DNA of 32,483 nt from the NCBI GenBank assembly GCA_035444405.1, contig DAOMOP010000020.1:1-32483 (forward strand). Direction: 5' to 3'. A program made the position numbers and the translations under genes. The DNA comes from DAOMOP01 sp035444405 (GTDB lineage Bacteria; Pseudomonadota; Gammaproteobacteria; Burkholderiales; Rhodocyclaceae). Shown here piece after piece: positions 32,048 through 32,483 of the stretch. The notes beneath the pieces were generated by a model. It was not told the origin of the DNA and made no database searches. It saw only the letters and a program-made list of their open reading frames with translations. Every line of letters starts with the position of its first letter. The first letter of the stretch is position 1.

Positions 32048-32483
32048 TCACGACTGCGGCCCGCGCGTCTTGCGGTTCAGGAAGTGGCCGATGCGCTCGG
32101 CGATCTCGGGGTTGGTCTGCGTGACCGCGGCGGTCAGCGACTCGACGAACAGCCCGTCGTCGGCGGACATGTTGTCGATGCGCGAGATCGCGCTGACCAT
32201 CGCCCAGTTGGCCATCGGCGCGTTCTCTGCGATGCGCCCGGCGAGCTGGCACGCCTTCGCGAGCGCCTCGCCGGGACCGACCAGGTAGTGCGACAGGCCC
32301 AGGCGCTGGCCCTCGTCGGCGTCGAGGATGCGCCCGGTCAGCATCATCTCGCACATGCGCCCGGCGCCGATGATGCGCGCGACGCGCACCGAACCGCCGC
32401 CGCCGACGAAGATGCCGTGGCGCCCCTCGGGGAGCTGGTAGAGCGTGTCCGGCTCGGCGACGCGCACGTGCGCGGCCGCGGCG
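32048..32483 (-). CDS. Enoyl-CoA hydratase, 5' part outside window
   Basis: 145 residues of the C-terminal part, continuing beyond the window edge on the minus strand, where the frame is still open. Shown are RVAEPDTLYQLPEGRHGIFV, GGGGSVRVARIIG, MCEMMLTGR, then the ALAKACQLAGRIAENAPMANWAM helix and a C-terminus ending RKTRGPQS. Both glutamates expected in an active hydratase are present (LPEGR and MCEMM). It heads the four-gene beta-oxidation operon that continues with the thiolase. The visible part is not specific enough to say which acyl chain it acts on. Confidence 0.87.
   Translation of the reverse strand, partial: AAAAHVRVAEPDTLYQLPEGRHGIFVGGGGSVRVARIIGAGRMCEMMLTGRILDADEGQRLGLSHYLVGPGEALAKACQLAGRIAENAPMANWAMVSAISRIDNMSADDGLFVESLTAAVTQTNPEIAERIGHFLNRKTRGPQS

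Noticed and set aside
30133..32124. 663-residue frame antisense to the SDR and thiolase genes
   Set aside because: Runs through two genes with intact catalytic motifs on the minus strand.

Overview
This window reads as the chromosome of a high-GC, metabolically versatile proteobacterium, most likely a betaproteobacterium of the Azoarcus/Thauera/Aromatoleum or Burkholderiales type. That placement is an inference. It rests on the strong G/C third-position bias (which produces very long antisense open frames), a phenylacetate/oxoadipate-type thiolase and dehydrogenase, a TRAP transporter, several CoA-dependent beta-oxidation genes, and a DUF3348/MotA-like/OmpA/DUF2894 operon that I associate with such bacteria. 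I see no tRNA, rRNA, CRISPR array or intact insertion sequence. A run of 38 Ns at 18419-18456 is an assembly gap.

Layout. (1) 1-1448: the tail of an unidentified gene, a strong hairpin, then a 3-oxoadipyl-CoA-type thiolase. (2) 1449-1760: a gene-free stretch with four consecutive perfect hairpins, then the promoter and palindromic operator of a YefM/YoeB toxin-antitoxin pair (1761-2263). (3) 2380-6707: a tightly coupled four-gene operon: DUF3348 protein, a MotA/ExbB-like membrane protein with a roughly 460-residue helical tail, a MotB/OmpA-like partner with the ion-carrying Asp and a peptidoglycan-binding domain, and a DUF2894 protein. The two central genes look like the ZorA/ZorB motor of Zorya defence, but none of the Zorya effector genes is present. 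This is the best candidate here for an undescribed system. (4) 6732-12214 (minus): a hybrid sensor kinase followed by a two-receiver GGDEF-EAL protein, overlapping by 4 bp. (5) 12373-14875 (minus): a PaaH-type 3-hydroxyacyl-CoA dehydrogenase and a crotonase-family protein lacking both usual glutamates, served by a promoter with two nested dyads.

(6) 15120-16434: an SDR oxidoreductase, then a decayed mazEF pair (antitoxin without its DNA-binding half, toxin frameshifted near its end). (7) 16454-21447: a LuxR-type regulator divergent from a substrate-binding protein, an acyl-CoA ligase and an enoyl-CoA hydratase, with a perfect dyad beside the regulator. (8) 21556-26751: a LysR regulator divergent from an M20 amidohydrolase and a complete DctPQM TRAP transporter. 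(9) 26966-27697: a DUF1499 membrane protein, followed by a YciI-family relic with a stop at codon 3. (10) 27988-32483 (minus): acyl-CoA dehydrogenase, SDR-type 3-hydroxyacyl-CoA dehydrogenase, thiolase and a cut-off enoyl-CoA hydratase.

Together, regions 1, 5, 6, 7 and 10 supply every step of a CoA-thioester beta-oxidation spiral (ligase, dehydrogenase, hydratase, hydroxyacyl dehydrogenase, thiolase). Regions 7 and 8 supply uptake proteins and an amidohydrolase that could release carboxylic acids from amide conjugates. The natural substrate (aryl-alkanoate, alicyclic or branched acid) cannot be decided from sequence alone.
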